Below are positions 1 to 10,524 of a stretch of DNA of 64,000 nt, piece after piece. The first letter of the stretch is position 1, and each line of letters opens with the position of its first letter. Below the pieces are notes generated by a model. That model was given only the letters and a program-made list of their open reading frames with translations, did not search any database and was not told the DNA's origin. The DNA comes from Anthoceros angustus (taxonomy: Eukaryota; Streptophyta; Anthocerotopsida; Anthocerotales; Anthocerotaceae): NCBI GenBank assembly GCA_010909165.1, contig MU008155.1, positions 2,418,001 through 2,482,000 on the forward strand, read 5' to 3'. The position numbers were made by a program, and so were the translations under genes.

Positions 1-550
1 GTAAGGTGGTGTTTAGTTGCTAGCTTGCACACTAATAGCAAGTTCTTGGTCATTGCAGCACGTGGAGACGCCATTAATGGTGAGCGGCTCTCCATCTTCC
101 CTTCCCTTCCCTATACGATGGCTTCACGATAAGCTCACATGCATAGAATAAATATTATTTTGATAAATTAAAATAATGTACAGATATAAACTAATATTTA
201 CATAAATCATGAATATTACTATTTTCATTTAGATATTATAAACTTAATCAGATTGTACTATAATAAATACTAAAATACAATATAGTAACCCTTTACCTAT
301 TGAAAAACTTATTTAATAATCTATTAATAAATAAAATCTCAAACTCATCGAAATATGGGACATGGGGCATGGAACTCGTTTTTCTATTTGGGCTATATAT
401 GTATGTGAGCCCCACCATCTATATTCAAACATGATATATCCAATCTCATTGTATGATAAAGAATACTATGGGACATAGTGCATGAACCACATCGAGAGCG
501 TCTCAAGGGGTCCCTTGAGTGCCGGTGCAATGATTACCTCGAAAGTGATT
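1..550. repeat. U0: partial unit, duplicated a-block
   Basis: This holds the end of block f and the start of block a (AT-rich from about 134), then jumps back at 479-488 to the end of f, so this stretch is repeated almost exactly at 551-1030. The join lies in gtgcatgaac, a string present in both parent sequences. No gene is supported here. Confidence 0.85.
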
Positions 551-683
551 GTAAGGTGGTGTTTAGTTGCTAGCTTGCACACTAATAGCAAGTTCTTGGT
601 CATTGCAGCACGTGGAGGCGCCATTAATGGTGAGCGCTCTTCCCTTCCCTTCCCTATACGATGGCTTCACGATAAGCTCACAT

Positions 684-1276
684 GCATAGAATAAATATTA
701 TTTTGATAAATTAAAATAATGTACAGATATAAACTAATATTTACATAAATCATGAATATTACTATTTTCATTTAGATATTATAAACTTAATCAGATTGTA
801 CTATAATAAATACTAAAATACAATATAGTAACCCTTTACCTATTGAAAAACTTATTTAATAATCTATTAATAAATAAAATCTCAAACTCATCGAAATATG
901 GGACATGGGGCATGGAACTCGTTTTTCTATTTGGGCTATATATGTATGTGAGCCCCACCATCTATATTCAAACATGATATATCCAATCTCATTGTATGAT
1001 AAAGAATACTATGGGACATAGTGCATGAACCCATTTTTCCTATTTGGGCTATATATGTATGTGAGCCCCACTATATTCAAACATCATATATCCAATCTTG
1101 ATGTATGCTAAAGAATATCATTATCACCCATTCTTTTGAATTTTATTAGAATGTTTAGTTTTCTCATCGGTTCTCTCTTGAGGTTATCATTAGTTTGATC
1201 TTTGTAGAGTTACCTATCCATATTCCTTTGGGTTCTTTCTTTATTCTTATTTGCCTTTGGTCCTTTCTAGTCTATT
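684..1276. repeat. Block a (representative): AT-rich segment with ~120-bp internal duplication
   Basis: This is a strongly AT-rich stretch without coding sequence. Its second half is a diverged direct repeat of about 120 bp. Each copy carries a ctatttgggctatatatgta core and ends near a taaagaata string. It finishes in a pyrimidine-rich run just before the ATG of block b, so it could act as a promoter or leader for the + strand frame, but that is inference. The copies in other units are nearly identical: 6431-7025, 11884-12476, 15774-16358, 24804-25395, 28698-29405 (with a third repeat copy), 32706-33300, 42711-43291, 46598-47191, 51362-51953, 55282-55871 and 57183-57781. Confidence 0.8.
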
Positions 1277-2340
1277 ATGGCTAATGATGATGCTCCGTTA
1301 GCGTTGTACCTTACACATGGGTGGACAGATTCCTAGAATCGGATGCCCACATTGGTTTCTACATTGAAGACGCAAGGAAGCATGAGGATGAGGCTGGTGA
1401 TGCTCCTTCCTTACCTTGGAACTTCCAAGCTAAAGACCCTTCCGGACCGCTTTCTAAGTATACCTTGAAGCTGGTAGACGTGGTCGATTTGATCATGGAA
1501 GTCAAGCAAAGAAGACCTCAACCACAGCCTCCCACCATGGCTGATCTAGAAAGGATGATGACGACTGTGGTGGCGGAAGCACCACCATCCCTAAGGCGCA
1601 ACAAAATAGCGAGCAATGGGAGTGAGGCGTCGCCACATGGTGATGGAGGAGGTCCGGACACGAGGTATCACGGAGTGCATTGGCATTCTATTCACAAGTC
1701 GATAATGTGTATCCGATGGCACGCTACGTGACTCACCTTCCAAGAAGTTCCACGAGTTCATTTGGGCGATTCGAAAAGGACATAGATGCAGCGGATTAAG
1801 GACTTGGTGCAAATCAAGTTGTTTTATGTGGCTTCAAGCGTCGAATACGAGTGAAGCTCAACTTCAAAGATCCCGCATCCTTAGAGACATATCTACGATT
1901 ACGCAGACGGATTGGGTGGCCATCACAGTTGGCGGAAGTAATAGGGTTTGTGAGGATGGAAGTTCAACAAAGCGCAAATTCTTCTCCGTAGTGCATGCGG
2001 AGGCCTTCCACATGGTGTGTATATCGGAGAAGAAGAGATGAAACAACTGCAGATGTGCCAAAAGATGCTCGTAGGAGACCACATATGAGGCTTTCGTTTT
2101 GAGAAAGTCAAGGCCAAATAGGTACAGTCCAAGTTGTTGAGGTTGAGGGGCACACCATTCTAGCACCAAAACCTACAATTGTTGGTATAAAAAGAGGAAG
2201 CTGGAAAAGCATCGTAGTAAAGGCGATCATAATGGGGGTACACTCAAGGAGCTCAATCATCCCTCACAGATTATTTGGTTGAGCTTGAATCACGAAGTTC
2301 GATTGGGTAGCTACAACACATAGCTGAGAAGTGCTCTGGC
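1277..2340 (+). pseudogene. Block b, U1: MANDDAP coding-like region, unrecognised
   Basis: I do not recognise this sequence. The ATG at 1277 sits in a reasonable plant context (ttATGGC) and opens with MANDDAP. The frame breaks and recurs; the longest piece here is 1321-1731, with a protein-like stretch around LVDVVDLIMEVKQRRP and DLERMM. Later pieces, in shifting frames, include KFHQFIWAIRKDIDAIRD, VIGFVRMEVQQSANSSP and HAEAFHMVCIS. These phrases recur in every unit, mostly with the same local frame, which suggests descent from a real coding region of roughly 350 residues. Stops and frameshifts make a functional product unlikely. It lies antisense to the retroelement pol fragment. It could be a captured host fragment or an extra antisense ORF. 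Confidence 0.45.
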
Positions 2341-2395
2341 TCTCAGGCTGCGAGGAAGAAATCCTTGGTTCATCCATCCATCCGGCTCCGAACCC

Positions 2396-2770
2396 ACAAG
2401 AAAGTACTCTAGCGCCTTGAGCTCACAAGAAAGTATTTGAGCGCCTTCAAACTCACGGGACCAATACTTTAGTGCCTTCCAACTCACAGGATAATAGTCT
2501 AGCGCCTTCAAACTCACGGGACCCATACTCCTCTCTTCCAACTTACGAGGATAATACTCTAGCGCCTTCAAACTCATAGAAAAATATTCTAGTGCCTTCC
2601 AACTCAGGATAATACTCTAGCGCCTTCAAACTCACAGGACCCATACTCGCCTTCCAACTTACGAGGATAATACTCTAGCGCCTTCAAACTCATAGAAAAA
2701 TATTCTAGTGCCTTCCAACTCACAGGATAATACTCTAGCGCCTTCAAACTCACGGAAAAATATATTTGGC
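2396..2770 (-). repeat. Block c, U1: 30-bp minisatellite (decapeptide repeat)
   Basis: A 30-bp motif of the type gccttcaaactcacaggata is repeated about 12 times with variants. U1 has more copies than other units because a run of the array (around 2530-2640) is repeated at 2650-2750. Since 30 is a multiple of 3, the minus strand encodes ten-residue repeats such as VSLKALEYYP, VSWKALEYFS and MSLKALEYYP. An open frame can start at an ATG in the candidate PBS (MDLRRSQIYF). The + strand frame also stays open in places (NTLAPSNSQD-type repeats), so an open frame alone is weak evidence of coding. Confidence 0.85.
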
Positions 2771-2785
2771 TCCTTCTTAGATCCA
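2769..2785 (-). other. Candidate primer-binding site of the array element
   Basis: One base beyond the inferred LTR end the minus strand reads TGGATCTAAGAAGGAGC. A PBS starts with TGG because tRNAs end in CCA, and it lies within a few bases of the LTR. The core TGGATCTAAGAAG is invariant in all copies. It is not the usual copia initiator-Met PBS and I cannot assign a tRNA. The same bases also contain the ATG of the minisatellite frame. Confidence 0.4.
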
Positions 2786-2786
2786 T

Positions 2787-3316
2787 TGTTAAATACTCTA
2801 ACGCCTTGGACTCACACTAGGGAGTTCAACACGTCATGGCTCACTCACCGGGAGGTCACTATGTGAGAAACTTTGCCGAGCAATTGGAGCAACATAAGTC
2901 GCCAAGGGAGTGGATCGGCGCATTGGGAGAGGGAAAAGGGCATGAGGATCGGGAGAGAGAAGGGAAGGAAAGAGGTAGGTATGTAGAGAAGATATGGGTG
3001 AAAAAGGATAACATGAGAAAACAATATAAATATGGAAGATGAAGAGAAGGGAAAATGGGAAAATGGGAAGGGAGAAACAAAAGAAATGAGAGGATATGGA
3101 GAAATAGTAAAGAATCTTCCTCTTGAGCGAGGAATGTTTTATTGAAAGGCAAAAAAAAATGGTATATATACGGCCGAGTGAGTTGTAAGCATCATCGAGC
3201 TTGAGAATGCCGAAACTTACTCAACTATATCAAATGCTATTAAACATTGTTTCGTCTTACCTTGCAACGTGCCTAAACCTCACTTTGATCAGCCTAAGAC
3301 CCCCATCTCCACAACA
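2787..3316 (-). repeat. LTR copy 1 (U1), reverse orientation
   Basis: Read on the minus strand this begins TGTTGTGGAGATGG and ends TTTAACA, so the ends form TGTT...AACA. It contains a TATATATA box (3163-3170) and an AATAAA signal (3138-3143). A pyrimidine-rich segment follows, and the whole is 530 bp. It is bounded by a GAGGGGAG-type polypurine tract on one side and a TGG-starting candidate PBS on the other. This layout is that of an LTR. The termini are inferred from the motifs, since no free element with target-site duplications is present to prove them. Confidence 0.65.
3163..3170 (-). promoter_or_regulatory. TATA box of array LTR (representative)
   Basis: TATATATA lies in the LTR with AATAAA 20-27 bases downstream on the minus strand, a compact arrangement seen in copia LTRs. 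It is also a plausible TATA box on the + strand because the motif is palindromic. It is present in every LTR copy. Confidence 0.45.
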
Positions 3317-3326
3317 CTCCCCTCGC
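3317..3326 (-). other. Polypurine tract beside LTR copy 1
   Basis: On the minus strand GCGAGGGGAG lies directly before the TGTTG start of the LTR. That is the position and composition expected of the plus-strand primer of an LTR retrotransposon. The tract recurs beside nearly every LTR copy. Confidence 0.6.
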
Positions 3327-3691
3327 GATCCGGTTCTTCGTTCTCGCGCCATGGCGTCCATCGGGCATGCTTCTCTGCAATGTTCTCGGCATCCTCTCGA
3401 CCATCCGGTGGCTTCTCAAGCTCGCGACTCACCCGATCTCAATGAGCCAAAAATTGAAAGCCTCGAGCAAGGGAGTAGCCAGCAGATCCGAAAAGAGCGC
3501 GGGTGTTCCAGCAAGAGCGCAGCTTGCGGTCGGCCGCAAGATGCATGGCGGGCGTAAGTATAGAAAGGTTTAGAATTGCGAACTCCAACCTTTGCCTCCG
3601 GATGACGGTGAGAAGAGCTTATGAAGAGTGGTGATCAAGGTGTCTTGGCGAGTCAACGTCTTCCCCTCAAGGTTGGGGAGCTCGAGCTCCA

Positions 3692-4030
3692 TCACCCGGA
3701 TAAGCTTCCTTGCTCGTAGTCCTATACCTCTTACATGCTTCTCGTGGAGTACCTTGGTGTGCCTTGGTGAGCAGGTCGATTTATCGCCCTTGATGTCGAC
3801 ATCTTGGCCAAGCTCGCTTATGAGCAACCACATGGGATGAAATGGTGTTGTATCTCCACATGTTTGGTCCTTGTGTGCGAGGGGTTGGGTTGTAGGTCAT
3901 GGCAATTGCATCTTGATGGTCGCATAGTAGTTTGGTTGGTTGATCCTGCTCCTCACGGATGTCGCTCAGAATTGTCGAATCAAGGAATCTCCTTTTGCCG
4001 CTAGGGAAGTTCTTTGCATACTCCGGTGGA
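3692..4030 (-). pseudogene. Copia RNase H C-terminus, truncated (U1, first copy)
   Basis: Reading leftwards, the minus strand encodes the end of a copia RNase H: DIREEQDQPTKLLCD, then AIAMTYNPTP, then a frame change toward VLHEKHVRGIGL-type sequence and a stop near 3692. The upstream part of the domain and the RT are absent, because sequence from the end of block b replaces them at about 4026-4035. Confidence 0.75.
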
Positions 4031-4230
4031 GGGGCACACCATTCTAGCACCAAAACCTACAATTGTTGGTATAAAAAGAGGAAAATGGAAAAGCATACGG
4101 CGATCATAATGGGGTCAGATGATACCAAGGAGCTCAATCATCCCTCACAGTTATTTGGTTGAGCTTGCTTCAGTTCGATTGGGTGGCTACACCGCATAGC
4201 CGGTGAAGTGCTCGCTCTCGGACGCAGGAA
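4031..4230 (+). pseudogene. Block b end, duplicated piece (U1)
   Basis: Only the last 200 bases of block b are present, from the ggggcacaccattctagcac string onward. They are fused to truncated RNase H sequence on the left. The local frame reads KTYNCWYKKRK and TKELNHPSQLFG as in other units. Confidence 0.6.
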
Positions 4231-4267
4231 GAAATCCTTGGTTCATCCATCCATCCGGCTCCGAACC

Positions 4268-4528
4268 CACAAGAAAGTACTCTAGCGCCTTGAGCTCACA
4301 AGAAAGTATTTGAGCGCCTTCAAACTCACGGACCAATACTTTAGTGCCTTCCAACTCACAGGATAATAGTCTAGCGCCTTCAAACTCACAGGACCCATAC
4401 TCTCGCCTTCCAACTTACGAGGATAATACTCTAGCGCCTTCAAACTCATAGAAAAATATTCTAGTGCCTTCCAACTCACAGGATAATACTCTAGCGCCTT
4501 CAAACTCACGGAAAAATATATTTGGCTC
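4268..4528 (-). repeat. Block c, U1 second minisatellite
   Basis: Eight to nine 30-bp repeats. The minus-strand frame 4282-4566 is unbroken for 94 residues, including KALEYYP and KALEYFS repeats and the MDLRRSQIYF start, and is one of the cleanest versions of the decapeptide array. Confidence 0.85.
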
Positions 4529-4542
4529 CTTCTTAGATCCAT

Positions 4543-5059
4543 TGTTAAATACTCGCCCGGACTCACACTAGGGAGTTCAACACGTCATGGCTCACTCACC
4601 GGGAGGTCACTATGTGAGAAACTTTGCCGAGCAATTGGAGCAACATAAGTCGGGAGTGTGGATCGGCGCATTGGGAGAGGGAAAAGGGCATGAGGATCGG
4701 GAGAGAGAAGGGAAGGAAAGAGAGAGGTATGTAGAGAAGATATGGGTGAAAAAGGATAACATGAGAAAACAATATAAATATGGAAGATGAAGAAGGGAAA
4801 ATGGGAAAATGGGAAGGGAGAAACAAAAGAAATGAGAGGATATGGAGAAATAGTAAATCTTCCTCTTGAGCGAGGAATGTTTTATTGAAAGGCAAAAAAA
4901 AATGGTATATATACACGGCCGAGTGAGTTATAGCTATCGATGTTGAGAATGCCGAAACTTACTCAACTATATCAAATGCTATTAAACATTGTTTCGTCTT
5001 ACCTTCGCGTGCCTAAACCTCACTTTGATCAGCCGTCTAAGACCCCCATCTCCACAACA
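4543..5059 (-). repeat. LTR copy 1b (U1)
   Basis: A 517-bp copy with the same TGTT...AACA ends, TATA box and AATAAA. It lies only about 1.2 kb from copy 1, because the intervening internal region was shortened by the rearrangement at 4026-4035. Confidence 0.65.
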
Positions 5060-5432
5060 CTCCCCTGTTCGATCCGGTTCTTCGTTCTACGCCGCCATGA
5101 CGTCCATCGTGCATGCTTCTCTGCAATTTCCTCGGCATCCTCTCGACCATCCGGTGGCTTCTCAAGCTCGCGACTCACCCGATCTCAATGAGCCAAAAAT
5201 TGAAAGCCTCGAGCAAGGGAGTAGCCAGCAGATCCGAAAAGAGCGCGGATGTTCCGCAAGAGCTTGCGGTCGGCCGCAAGATGCATGGCGGGCGTAAGTA
5301 TAGAAAGGTTTAGAATTGCGAACTCCAACCTTTGCCTCCGGATGACGGTGAGAAGAGCTTATGAAGAGTGGTGATCAAGGTGTCTTGGCGGTCAACGTCT
5401 TCCCCTCAAGGTTCCGGGGAGCTCGAGCTCCA

Positions 5433-6178
5433 TCACCCGGATAAGCTTCCTTGCTCAGTCCTATACCTCTTACATGCTTCTCGTGGAGTACCTTGGGTAC
5501 TGCCTTGGTGAGCGTGTCGATTTGTTATCGCCAGATGTCGACATCGTAGGCGCTGCTGAGCAACCACCGTGGGATGAAATGGTGTTGTATCTCCACATGT
5601 TTGGTCCTTGTGTGGTTGGGTTGTAGGTCATTGCATCTTGATGGTCGCATAGTAGTTTGGTTGGTTGATCCGCTCCTCCGGATGTCGCCAGAATTGTCGA
5701 ATCCAAGGAATCTCCTTTTGCCGCTAGGGAAGTTGCATACTCCGCCGGTGGAGGCATAGCAAGCAATTGCATCCCTGTGAGACTAACCCGTTGTTGAGGA
5801 TCATGCGGTAGCTGCGGTAGACTTGCGTGCATCCGGATCTCCCGATGCATTTGAGTAGGAGGTTAACTAGTACAAGCTTCTGGAAGTGGTGTTTTGTATA
5901 CAAGTCCAAGGGATTTGCAGCCCTTCAAGTAGCGGAGGATGCGCTTGACGCTAGTCCAGGGCTCTCCCATGGTTGGAGAGGTATCTTGATGCAATATTCA
6001 CGACTGTGACATGTCCGCTGGTCCACATTGCCAAATAGAGTAGGCTAGCCATACAGCCTCGGTAGGGCACTTGGGACATCTCATGAGCTTCTTACGGGTT
6101 GTGGGGCGATCCATGGATAGCTTCTCGGAAGCAATAGGAGTGGAGACGGGCTTGGCATCGCTCGGCTTCAATCTCTCC
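5433..6178 (-). pseudogene. Copia RT C-terminus + RNase H fragment (U1, full f block)
   Basis: From right to left, the minus strand encodes ERLKPSDAKPVSTPIAS (end of the RT domain), then ASRYLSNHGRA and KGCKSLGLVY, followed by the RNase H region. That region includes LAAKGDSLDST, PTKLLCDHQDA, TYNPTTQGPN and HEKHVRGIG-like C-terminal sequence, with a stop near 5433. In intact copia elements the RNase H contains STEAEY and the RTKH..I..HF motif. The YVDD catalytic core of RT lies further upstream and is missing from every unit. Several frameshifts split the frame, so no functional RNase H is expected. The sequence to the right (to about 6354) has no RT similarity I can see. Confidence 0.82.
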
Positions 6179-7025
6179 AAGACAGTCGGCCAGTGTCGCG
6201 GATGAACAAGGCGCTGCAGAGGGTGTGCATGAACGCACATCGAGAGCGCATCAAGGGGTCCCTTGAGTGCGACGGTGCAATGATTACCTACGAAAGTGAT
6301 TGTAAGGTGGTGTTTAGTTGCTAGCTTGCACACTAATAGCAAGTTCTTGGTCATTGCAGGCGCGTGGAGAACGCCATTAATGGTGAGCTCTCCATCTTCC
6401 CTTCCCTTCCCTATGATGGCTTCACGATAAGCTCACATGCATAGAATAAATATTATTTTGATAAATTAAAATAATGTATGATATAAACTAATATTTACAT
6501 AAATCATGAATATTACTATTTTCATTTAGATATTATAAACTTAATCAGATTGTACTATAATAAATACTAAAATACAATATAGTAACCCTTTACCTATTGA
6601 AAACTTATTTAATAATCTATTAATAAATAAAATCTCAAACTCATCGAAATATGGGACATGGGGCATGGAACTCGTTTTTCTATTTGGGCTATATATGTAT
6701 GTGAGCCCCACCATCTATATTCAAACATGATATATCCAATCTCATTGTATGATAAAGAATACTATGGGACATAGTGCATGGAACCCATTTTTCCTATTTG
6801 GGCTATATATGTATGTGAGCACTATATTCAAACATCATATATCCAATCTTGATGTATGCTAAAGAATATCATTATCACCCATTCTTTTGAATTTTATTAG
6901 AATGTTTAGTTTTCTCGCCGGTTCTCTCTTGAGGTTATCATTAGTTTGATCTTTGTAGTTACCTATCCATATTCCTTTGGGTTCTTTCTTTATTCTTATT
7001 TGCCTTTGGTCCTTTCTAGTCTATT

Positions 7026-7975
7026 ATGGCTAATGATGATGCTCCGTTAGCGTTGTACCTTACACATGGGTGGAATGATTCCTAGAATCGGATGCCCACA
7101 TTGGTTTCTACATTGAAGACGCAAGGAAGCATGAGGATGAGGTGGTGACGCTCCTTCCTTACCTTGGAACTTCCAAGCTAAAGACCCTTCCGACCGCTTT
7201 CTAAGTATACCTTGAAGTTGGTAGGCGTGGTCGATTTGATCATGGAAGTCAAGCAAAGAAGACCTCAACCACCTCCCACCATGGTGATCTAGAAAGGATG
7301 ATGGCGATCGTGGTGGCGGGCACACCATCCCTAAGGCGCAACAAAATAGCGAGCATTGGGAGTGAAGACGTCGACTGCGGGCATGGTGATGGAGGAGGTC
7401 CGGACCACGAGGTATCACGGAGTGCATTGGCATTCTATTCACAAGTCGTATAATGTGTATCGATGGCACGCTACGTCAACTCACCAACTCGTGAAGAAGT
7501 TCCACCAGTTCATTTGGGGCGGTTGAAAGGACATAGATGCGGCCATTCGGGACTTGGTGCAAATCAAGTTGTTTTATGTGGCTTCAAGCGTCGAATCGAG
7601 TGAAGCTCAACTTCAAAGATCCCGCATCCTTAGAGACATATCTCGATTACGTGGATTGGGTGGCCATCACAGTTGGAAGTAATAGGGTTTGTGAGGATGG
7701 AAGTTCAACAAAAGCGCAAATTCTTCTCCGTAGTGCATGCGGAGGCCTTCCACATGGTGTGTATATCGGAGAAGAAGAGATGAAACAACTGCAGATGTGC
7801 CAAAAGATGCTCGTAGGAGACCACATATGAGGCTTTCGTTTTGAGAGCAGTCAAGGCCAAATAGGTGCAGTCCAGAAGTTGTTGAGGTTGAGGGGCACAC
7901 CATTCTAGCACCAAAACCTACAATTGTTGGTATAAAAAGAGGAAGTGGAAAAGCATCAATAGTAAAGCGATCATA
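7026..7975 (+). pseudogene. Block b, U2 first copy
   Basis: ATG at 7026, MANDDAP start. The frame is lost early, and the best piece is 7537-7830, reading KLNFKDPASLETYL and GGLPHGVYIGEE-type sequence. It ends at the join to the a-block fragment near 7978 and lacks the final part of b. Confidence 0.4.
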
Positions 7976-8266
7976 ATGTAAATGTATGATAAAGAATACT
8001 ATGGGACATAGTGCATGGAACCCATTTTTCCTATTTGGGCTATATATGTATGTGAGCCCCACTATATTCAAACATCATATATCCAATCTTGATGTATGCT
8101 AAAGAATATCATTATCACCCATTCTTTTGAATTTTATTAGAATGTTTAGTTTTCTCATCGGTTCTCTCTTGAGGTTATCATTAGTTTGATGTCAGAGAGT
8201 TACCTATCCATATTCCTTTGGGTTCTTTCTTTATTCTTATTTGCCTTTGGTCCTTTCTAGTCTATT

Positions 8267-9320
8267 ATGGCTAATGATGATGCTCCGTTAGCGTTGTACC
8301 TTACACATGGGTGGATGATTCCTAGAATCGGATGCCCACATTGGTTTCTACATTGAAGACGCAAGGAAGCATGAGGATGAGGTGGTGACGCTCCTTCCTT
8401 ACCTTGGAACTTCCAAGCTAAAGACCCTTCCGGACCGCTTTCTAAGTATACCTTGAAGTTGGTAGACGTGGTCGATTTGATCATGGAAGTCAAGCAAAGA
8501 AGACCTCAACCATGCCCTCCCACCATGGTGATCTAGAAAGGATGATGACGATCGTGGTGGAAGCACCACCATCCCTAAGGCGCAACAAAATAAATTGGGA
8601 GTGAAGACGTCTTTAATGTGCATGGTGATGGAGGAGGTCCAACGAGGTATCACGAGTGCATTGGCATTCTATTCACAAGTCGTATAATGTGTATCGATGG
8701 CACGCCACGTCGACTCACTCGGCAAGAAGTTCCACCAGTTCATTTGGGGCGTCAAAAGGACATAGATGCGATTCTGGGACTTGGTGCAAATCAAGTTGTT
8801 TTATGTGGCTTCAAGCGAATACGAGTGAAGCTCAACTTCAAAGATCCGCATCCTTAGAGACATATCTACAGGCTCGCAACATCGGATTGGGTGGCCATCA
8901 CAGTTGGCGAAGTAATAGGGTTTGTGAGGATGGAAGTTCAACAAAAGCGCAAATTCTTCTCCGTAGTGCATGCGGAGGCCTTCCACATGGTGTGTATATC
9001 GGAGAAGAAGAGATGAAACAACTGCAGATGTGCCAAAAGATGCTCGTAGGGAGACCACATATGAGGCTTTCGTTTTGAGAACAAGGCCAAATAGGTAGGT
9101 CCAAGTTGTTGAGGTTGAGGGGCACACCATTCTAGCACCAAAACCTACAATTGTTGGTATAAAAAGAGGAAGTGGAAAAGCATACGACCAAAGGCGATCA
9201 TAATGGGGTCAGATGATACCAAGGAGCTCAATCATCCCTCACAGTTATTTGGTTGAGCTTGAGCTTCACCGAAGTTCCAGTTGGGTAGCTACCCATAGCG
9301 AAGTGCCGCTCGCTCAGGCT
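8267..9320 (+). pseudogene. Block b, U2 second copy
   Basis: ATG at 8267. Open pieces at 8618-8857 and 8656-9078 overlap in different frames. The copy carries small deletions at the usual variable islands, for example near 8816 and 8868. The full length of b is present to the minisatellite. Confidence 0.4.
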
Positions 9321-9362
9321 GCAGAAGAAATCCTTGGTTCATCCATCCATCCGGCTCCGAAC

Positions 9363-9621
9363 CCACAAGAAAGTACTCTAGCGCCTTGAGCTCACAAGAA
9401 AGTATTTGAGCGCCTTCAAACTCACAGGACCAATACTTTAGTGCCTTCCAACTCAGGATAATAGTCTAGCGCCTTCAAACTCAGGACCCATACTCTCGCC
9501 TTCCAACTTACGAGGATAATACTCTAAGCGCCTTCAAACTCATAGAAAAATATTCTAGTGCCTTCCAACTCACGGATAATACTCTAGCGCCTTCAAACTC
9601 CACGGAAAAATATATTTGGCT
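9363..9621 (-). repeat. Block c, U2 minisatellite
   Basis: About eight 30-bp repeats with several one- to four-base indels, for example tctaagcgcc near 9534. These break the minus-strand decapeptide frame in this unit. Confidence 0.82.
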
Positions 9622-9635
9622 CTTCTTAGATCCAT

Positions 9636-10166
9636 TGTTAAATACTCTAACGCCGGACTCACACTAGGGAGTTCAACACGTCATGGCTCACTCACAGGGG
9701 AGGTCACTATGTGAGAAACTTTGCCGAGCAATTGGAGCAACATAAGTCGCCAAGGGTGTGGATCGCATTGGGAGAGGGAAAAGGGCATGAGGATCGGAGA
9801 GAGAAGGGAAGGAAAGAGAGAGGTATGTAGAGAAGATATGGGTGAAAAAGGATAACATGAGAAAACAATATAAATATGGAAGATGAAGAGAAGGGGAAAA
9901 TGGGAAAATGGGAAGGAGAAACAAAAGAAATGAGAGGATATGGAGAAATAGTAAAGAATCTTCCTCTTGAGCGAGGAATGTTTTATTGAAAGGCAAAAAA
10001 ATGGTATATATACACGGCCGAGTGAGTTGTAATCATCATCGAGCTTGAGAATGCCGAAACTTACTCAACTATATCAAATGCTATTAAACATTGTTTTACG
10101 TCTTACCTTCCCATGGCGTGCCTAAACCTCACTTTGATCACCTCTAAGACCCCCATCTCCACAACA
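9636..10166 (-). repeat. LTR copy 2 (U2)
   Basis: 531 bp with intact inferred ends and the polypurine tract at 10167-10175. The minus-strand frame 9688-9996 across the pyrimidine-rich part is a low-complexity artefact, not a gene. Confidence 0.65.
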
Positions 10167-10524
10167 CTCCCCTCGTTCGATCCGAGTTCTTCGTTCTCGC
10201 CGCCATGACGTCCATCGGGCATGCTTCTCTGCTGTTCCTCGGCATCCTCTCGACCATCCGGTGGCTTCTCAAGCTCGCGACTCACGATCTCACTATGAGC
10301 CAAAAATTGAAAGCCTCGAGCAAGTGGAGTAGCGAGCCGAGATCCAGTTCGCATAAGGCCTTGCGGTCGGCCGCAGATGCATGGCGGGCGTAAGTATAGA
10401 AAGGTTTAGAATTTGAACTCCAACCTTTGCCTCCGGATGGCGGTGAGAAGAGCTTATGAAGAGTGGTGATCAAGGTGTAAGTCAGCGTCTTCCCTCAAGG
10501 TTCGCCGAGGGAGCTCGAGCTCCA

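Larger units (their letters stand above)
551..6301. repeat. U1: unit with duplicated b-end/c/LTR/f segment
   Basis: Blocks: a 684-1276, b 1277-2340, c 2396-2770, LTR 2787-3316, f beginning 3317. Near 4026-4035 the f block breaks off and sequence from the end of b resumes, giving a second b-end (to about 4230), c 4268-4528, LTR 4543-5059 and a full f to about 6301. The unit is therefore about 1.8 kb longer than the basic length. The 370-bp gap between each LTR and the pol stop holds only 3' untranslated-type sequence. Confidence 0.85.

Noticed and set aside
2859-3152. Minus-strand frame rich in Leu/Phe/Ile that looks like a membrane protein, repeated in every LTR copy
   Set aside because: It is the translation of the pyrimidine-rich segment of the LTR. 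The hydrophobic look comes from C/T-rich codons, and start and end vary between copies.
3163-3170. TATATATA as a + strand promoter for the region to its right
   Set aside because: It is palindromic, but only the minus strand has the matching AATAAA, LTR ends and PPT; no + strand gene follows.
3201-3573. + strand frames in the stretch between LTR and pol stop (MLLCN... type), recurring in many units
   Set aside because: The region is the 3' untranslated part of the inferred element. Frames differ between units and show no domain.
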